Positions 4,843 to 7,890 of a stretch of DNA of 7,890 nucleotides are shown here, piece after piece. The stretch covers positions 1 to 7,890 of the forward strand of contig JAISIU010000181.1 in NCBI GenBank assembly GCA_031261885.1, written 5' to 3'. Below the pieces are notes generated by a model. It was not told where the DNA came from. It searched no databases and saw nothing but the letters and a program-made list of their open reading frames with translations. Made by a program: the position numbers and the translations under genes. How positions within the stretch are numbered: the first letter of the stretch is position 1; every line of letters starts with the position of its first letter. This DNA is from Bifidobacteriaceae bacterium. Lineage in GTDB: Bacteria > Actinomycetota > Actinomycetes > Actinomycetales > WQXJ01.

Positions 4843-6381
4843 TCACTTGGTCTTGGCAGCCTTGGCGTCCTTGGCCGTCTTCGCGGCGGGCTTCTTGGCG
4901 GGCGCCTTCTTCGCAGGCGCCTTCTTGGCGGCGGGCTTCTTCGCGGCCTTCGCGGGGGCGGCCTTCGGGGCCTCCTCCGCCTTCTGGCCCTCCGGTGCGG
5001 CGGCCTTGGCCTCGGAGTCGTCGAACTCGAAGCCCTCGTCCTCGTCGTCGACCGGTTCCGGTTCGCCGGCCTGGGCGCGCTGTTCACGGTCGAGGTCGTC
5101 GAGCAGCGCCTGGAGGTCCACGGCCTCGCCTTCGGAGTCCTTCACCGTGACCTGGCGCAGCGCGGCGAGCAGGCCCTTGGAGCGGCCGATGTCGGCCACG
5201 TAGGACTGCACGCGGCCGGCCTTGGCGGAGGCCTCGACGAATTCGGAGGCGTCCATGCCGGCCTGTTCCGCGGCCTGCACCATGTAGCCGACCAGGTCGC
5301 GCTGCGTGACCTCGACCTTCATGTCGGCGGCCAGCTTGTCGAGGATCAGGTCCGACTTGAGCTCGTTGCGGGAGCTGTCGGTCAGGTCCGTCTTCAACTT
5401 GTCCTTGTCGACGTCCGAGCCCTCGGGGATGCGCACGCCCGCGAGGCGGGCGGCGACGACCTGGTCGAGGAGGCCCGTGGGCACCGGCACGTCGATGTCC
5501 TCGTTCAGCTTCGCGACGAGCTTGGACCGGGCCTCGACGAGCTGCATGGCGCGCTTCTGCTGGGCCACCTGGCCGCGCAGGTCCTCGCGCATCGCGTCGA
5601 CGGTGTCGAAGGCGCTGGCCAGCTGCGCGAAGTCGTCGTCGAGGTCCGGCAGCTGCCGTTCCTTGACGGAGCCGACCGTCACGGTGATGGTGCCCTTCTC
5701 GCCGGCGTGGGCGCCGCCGGCCAGCGGCGCCTCGAAGGTCGTGGTCTCGCCAGCCGACAGCCCGTCGAGGGCCTCGTCGAGGCCGTCGAGCATGGTGCCG
5801 GAGCCGACCTGGTAGGAGACGCCGGAGACCGAGTCGATCTCCTTGCCGCCGACCTCGGCCTTCAGGTCCACGGAGACGAAGTCGTCCTTCGCGGCCGGGC
5901 GGTCGACGCCGCTCAGCGTGGCGAACCGGCCGCGCAGCTGCTCGACCGCCTCGTCGATGTCCTTGTCCGTGACCTCGGCCGGGGCGACCTCGAGCTCGAC
6001 GCCCGTGAGGTCCGGGATTTGGAACTCCGGCCGGATCTCCACCTCGGCCGTGAACACGAGGTTCGATTCCGGCTTGGCGCGGTCCGGCAGCTCCGTCAGC
6101 TCGACCGTGGGTTGGTCGAGCGGCACGAGCTTCAGCTCTTCGACGGCCTGCCCGTACCACTCCCCGAGGGACTCGTTGGCGGCCATCTCCAGCACGGCCG
6201 GGAAGCCGACCCGCTGGTCGATGATGCGTGACGGCACGTGGCCCTTGCGGAAGCCCGGCACCTGCACCTCGTTGGAGAGCCGCTTGTACGCCTTGTCGAG
6301 ACTTGGCCGCAGCTCTTCCTGCGTCACCTCGACGGTGATCTTCACCTTGGTGGGCTCTAGCGTCTCGACGGCGTTCTTCAC
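4843..6381 (-). CDS. tig: Trigger factor, ribosome-associated chaperone and peptidyl-prolyl isomerase
   Basis: Trigger factor binds near the ribosome exit tunnel and shelters nascent chains. The 512-residue protein has the ribosome-docking signature GFRKGHVP (43-50) in the N-terminal domain, an FKBP-like isomerase domain at about 155-245 (GVSYQVGSGTMLDGLDEAL at 187-205), and the helical chaperone domain at about 250-430 (SKGLLAALRQ at 401-410). Residues 435-465 are acidic; 471-512 are a Lys/Ala/Pro tail with KKAPAKKAPAKK repeats, which makes it longer than most family members of about 430-470 residues. The start is a GTG at 6381 that gives the usual short N-terminus; AGGAG lies 10 bases upstream. 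The LCP gene ends 89 bases upstream and clpP1 follows after 64 bases. Confidence 0.97.
   Translation of the reverse strand: MKNAVETLEPTKVKITVEVTQEELRPSLDKAYKRLSNEVQVPGFRKGHVPSRIIDQRVGFPAVLEMAANESLGEWYGQAVEELKLVPLDQPTVELTELPDRAKPESNLVFTAEVEIRPEFQIPDLTGVELEVAPAEVTDKDIDEAVEQLRGRFATLSGVDRPAAKDDFVSVDLKAEVGGKEIDSVSGVSYQVGSGTMLDGLDEALDGLSAGETTTFEAPLAGGAHAGEKGTITVTVGSVKERQLPDLDDDFAQLASAFDTVDAMREDLRGQVAQQKRAMQLVEARSKLVAKLNEDIDVPVPTGLLDQVVAARLAGVRIPEGSDVDKDKLKTDLTDSSRNELKSDLILDKLAADMKVEVTQRDLVGYMVQAAEQAGMDASEFVEASAKAGRVQSYVADIGRSKGLLAALRQVTVKDSEGEAVDLQALLDDLDREQRAQAGEPEPVDDEDEGFEFDDSEAKAAAPEGQKAEEAPKAAPAKAAKKPAAKKAPAKKAPAKKPAAKTAKDAKAAKTK
4846..4971 (-). repeat. Imperfect tandem repeat encoding the Lys/Ala/Pro tail of trigger factor
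   Basis: Codons 471-512 of tig repeat units of the type AAGAAGGCGCC (Lys-Lys-Ala-Pro), seen on the plus strand as recurring GGCGCCTTCTT. The peptide resembles the basic C-terminal tails of histone-H1-like actinobacterial proteins. The repeats may vary in number between strains by slippage. Confidence 0.75.
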
Positions 6382-6391
6382 TTTCGCGGAT

Positions 6392-6396
6392 CTCCT
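6392..6396 (-). promoter_or_regulatory. Ribosome binding site of tig
   Basis: AGGAG on the minus strand lies 10 bases before the GTG at 6381. It supports the GTG start, since no in-frame ATG stands at the expected N-terminus. Confidence 0.6.
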
Positions 6397-6418
6397 GCTG
6401 ATGTCGTGTGGTGGGGCC

Positions 6419-6435
6419 CGTGGCTCCGGGCGAAC
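6419..6435 (-). promoter_or_regulatory. Possible ClgR-like site upstream of tig (tentative)
   Basis: The minus strand reads GTTCGCC, CGG, AGCCACG. The first half fits the GTTCGCY arm of the ClgR box that controls clp genes in several actinobacteria, and the 3-base spacing is right. The second half matches RGCGAAC at only 4 of 7 places. A weak -10-like TAGACT lies at 6449-6444, with no convincing -35, and would put the box downstream of the start point, which is odd for an activator. The call is therefore weak. Confidence 0.22.
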
Positions 6436-6470
6436 AAAGTGCCAGTCTACGGTACGGCTGAGGCTTGGGC

Positions 6471-7856
6471 CTAACTGTCCTCGGTCTGGTTATGGGTCCT
6501 GATGTATGCCTTGCACGCCTTCTCGCTGGTGATGCCCGTGGACGGCATGCCCGTGGCGCTGGCCGAGGGGCTGGCCACGTCACTCGTGCCGCCGCCCACC
6601 GTGGTGGCGGGAGCGGTGGAGGCGGTCCCGGACTCGGCCGCCGTGGCGGCCGCGTCGGCGGAGGCGACCATGTCCGATGCCGAGGCGTCGCCCGGGGCGG
6701 GAACGGCCGGGGTGGGGCTGGCCGTCCGTTGGTCGGCGGGCAGTACCGAGTTGGGCAGCGGGGTGTCCCGCTTCAGGGCCTTCCACACCTTGGCGGCCTG
6801 CGGCGCGAGCTCGACGTTCGCGGTGATGTTCGGGTCCGACACCCACGGCATCGTGATCGCGTGGATGTTCTCGGAGTTGACGTTCCTCAGCGACAGCGCG
6901 AGGCCGGCCATCTTCTGCACGCTGCCGAGGTCCGGCGAGACGGTCATCGTCTTCAACGTGGCGCCGAGGAACTGGTAGAGCGCCGGCAGGTTCGTGAACA
7001 TGTTCAGCCCGAGCACACGCTGGACGATGGCGTACAGCATCTGGTGCTGCCGGTCGAGGCGGTCGATGTCGGAGCCGTCGCCGAGGCCGGTGCCGGTGCG
7101 GGCCCGGGCCAGCGCCAACGCCTGGGTGCCCTTGATCTTGTGCCAGCCGGCCTTGATGTTCAAGTGCGCCTTCTGGGAGGTCATGTCGTTGGGGATGCAC
7201 ATCTCGACGTAGCCGAGGGCGTTGACCATGTTCGCGAAGCCCGCGAAGTCGACGACGATGTACTCGTCGATGCGCAGCTTCCAGTTCGTCTCGATCGTGT
7301 GGATGGTGCAGGCCGCGGCGTCGCCGATGTCGTTGTTGACGCCGCCCCGGGAGAAGGCCGCGTTGAACTTCGTGGTCCAGTTCAGGCCCGTGGTCTTGCC
7401 GTTGGACAGCGTGCACGGCGGGATCGTCACGGTGGTGTCGCGCGGGATCGAGACGACGTTGACGCGTGAGCGGTCCGCCGAGATGTGGAAGATCATCGCG
7501 ACATCGGACCGGAGACCGGGGTTCTGGTCGTGGACGTAGTCGGAATTGTCGCCCTGCCGGGAGTCGGAGCCGAGCACGAGGATGTTCAGCGCGCGGCCGC
7601 CGAACGGGTCGGTCGGGTCGTTGGACTTGACCGTGGGCGCCTCGTCCGTGGGCCGGTCCGTGCCGAGCAGCTTCGTCACGTCCTCGCTCTTCAGCGAGGA
7701 GTTGAGGTTCGCCAGCCCGGCCACCGCGGTGGAGCTGGCAGCCATCACGAGGGCCACGACGACAACGCCGACCCGCCTCAGCACCGTGAAATGCCGCACC
7801 TTCTGACGGTGGCGGCCGATGTGGTGGCCGATGGCGGTCCGATGACGTCCGGGCAT
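6471..7856 (-). CDS. LCP family (LytR-CpsA-Psr) cell-wall glycopolymer transferase
   Basis: LCP enzymes move undecaprenyl-linked glycopolymers (teichoic acid, arabinogalactan or capsule, depending on the organism) onto peptidoglycan at the outer face of the membrane. The 461-residue protein starts with a basic cytoplasmic stretch (1-24), then one transmembrane helix (about 25-47). The LCP core follows: LGSDSR (D98, R100), RSD (R116-D118), SIPRD (136-140), RARTG (251-255) and DIDRLDRQ (263-270), which match the Asp and Arg residues known to bind metal and pyrophosphate. C148, C183 and C220 could form an extracellular disulfide. Residues about 365-445 are a Ser/Thr/Ala/Pro-rich tail, ending in a short charged segment. 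The ATG at 7856 has AAGGAG 5 bases upstream. The substrate cannot be told from the sequence. It shares orientation with tig, 89 bases downstream, so partial co-transcription is possible. Confidence 0.93.
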   Translation of the reverse strand: MPGRHRTAIGHHIGRHRQKVRHFTVLRRVGVVVVALVMAASSTAVAGLANLNSSLKSEDVTKLLGTDRPTDEAPTVKSNDPTDPFGGRALNILVLGSDSRQGDNSDYVHDQNPGLRSDVAMIFHISADRSRVNVVSIPRDTTVTIPPCTLSNGKTTGLNWTTKFNAAFSRGGVNNDIGDAAACTIHTIETNWKLRIDEYIVVDFAGFANMVNALGYVEMCIPNDMTSQKAHLNIKAGWHKIKGTQALALARARTGTGLGDGSDIDRLDRQHQMLYAIVQRVLGLNMFTNLPALYQFLGATLKTMTVSPDLGSVQKMAGLALSLRNVNSENIHAITMPWVSDPNITANVELAPQAAKVWKALKRDTPLPNSVLPADQRTASPTPAVPAPGDASASDMVASADAAATAAESGTASTAPATTVGGGTSDVASPSASATGMPSTGITSEKACKAYIRTHNQTEDS

Positions 7857-7861
7857 TCACG

Positions 7862-7867
7862 CTCCTT
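7862..7867 (-). promoter_or_regulatory. Ribosome binding site of the LCP gene
   Basis: AAGGAG on the minus strand, 5 bases before the ATG at 7856. It fixes the start over a nearby out-of-frame ATG at 7860. Confidence 0.8.
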
Positions 7868-7890
7868 GGGTGGGTGTGCCGGTGCGGCGG

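Noticed and set aside
4600..6231. A 543-codon open frame on the plus strand opposite tig
   Set aside because: It mirrors the trigger factor gene, and its Gly/Leu/Val/Arg-rich product has no recognisable domain.

Overview
The window looks like chromosomal DNA from a high-GC actinobacterium. The main evidence is the conserved order trigger factor - ClpP1 - ClpP2 - ClpX on one strand, with two distinct, complete ClpP paralogues, a typical actinobacterial arrangement. An LCP-family (LytR-CpsA-Psr) cell-wall ligase and an AroQ-type chorismate mutase flank the cluster. The genus cannot be fixed from the sequence alone.

Layout, plus strand (1-1542): the 3' end of an ABC-transporter ATPase gene (ends at 112); a spacer with a perfect 10-bp palindrome; a 240-residue secreted protein (279-1001) ending in a serine-protease-like GDSGS motif but with no room for a full protease domain; a strong 16-bp stem hairpin (1071-1117), probably a terminator; and a 105-residue two-helix membrane protein (1225-1542). 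This left side has visibly lower GC in places (25 G+C of 60 bases in 541-600) than the operon (42 of 60 in 5221-5280). It reads as an accessory patch next to a core operon.

Layout, minus strand (7856 down to 1565): LCP ligase (7856-6471), tig (6381-4843), clpP1 (4778-4170), clpP2 (4152-3445), clpX (3378-1975) and chorismate mutase (1978-1565). Gaps are 89, 64, 17 and 66 bases, then a 4-base ATGA overlap. Trigger factor meets nascent chains at the ribosome. ClpX unfolds substrates and feeds them to a ClpP1/ClpP2 protease, so the cluster is a folding and degradation unit. Chorismate mutase (phenylalanine/tyrosine branch) appears translationally coupled to clpX without an obvious functional link.

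No mobile element, CRISPR array, rRNA or tRNA was seen. The unusual points are the protease-like remnant, low-complexity additions to three operon proteins (a Lys/Ala/Pro tail on trigger factor, an Ala/Gly insert in ClpX, an Ala/Gly N-terminus on chorismate mutase), a hairpin one base after the tig stop codon, and a possible ClgR-like half site before tig. I see no clear case for a wholly new system here.
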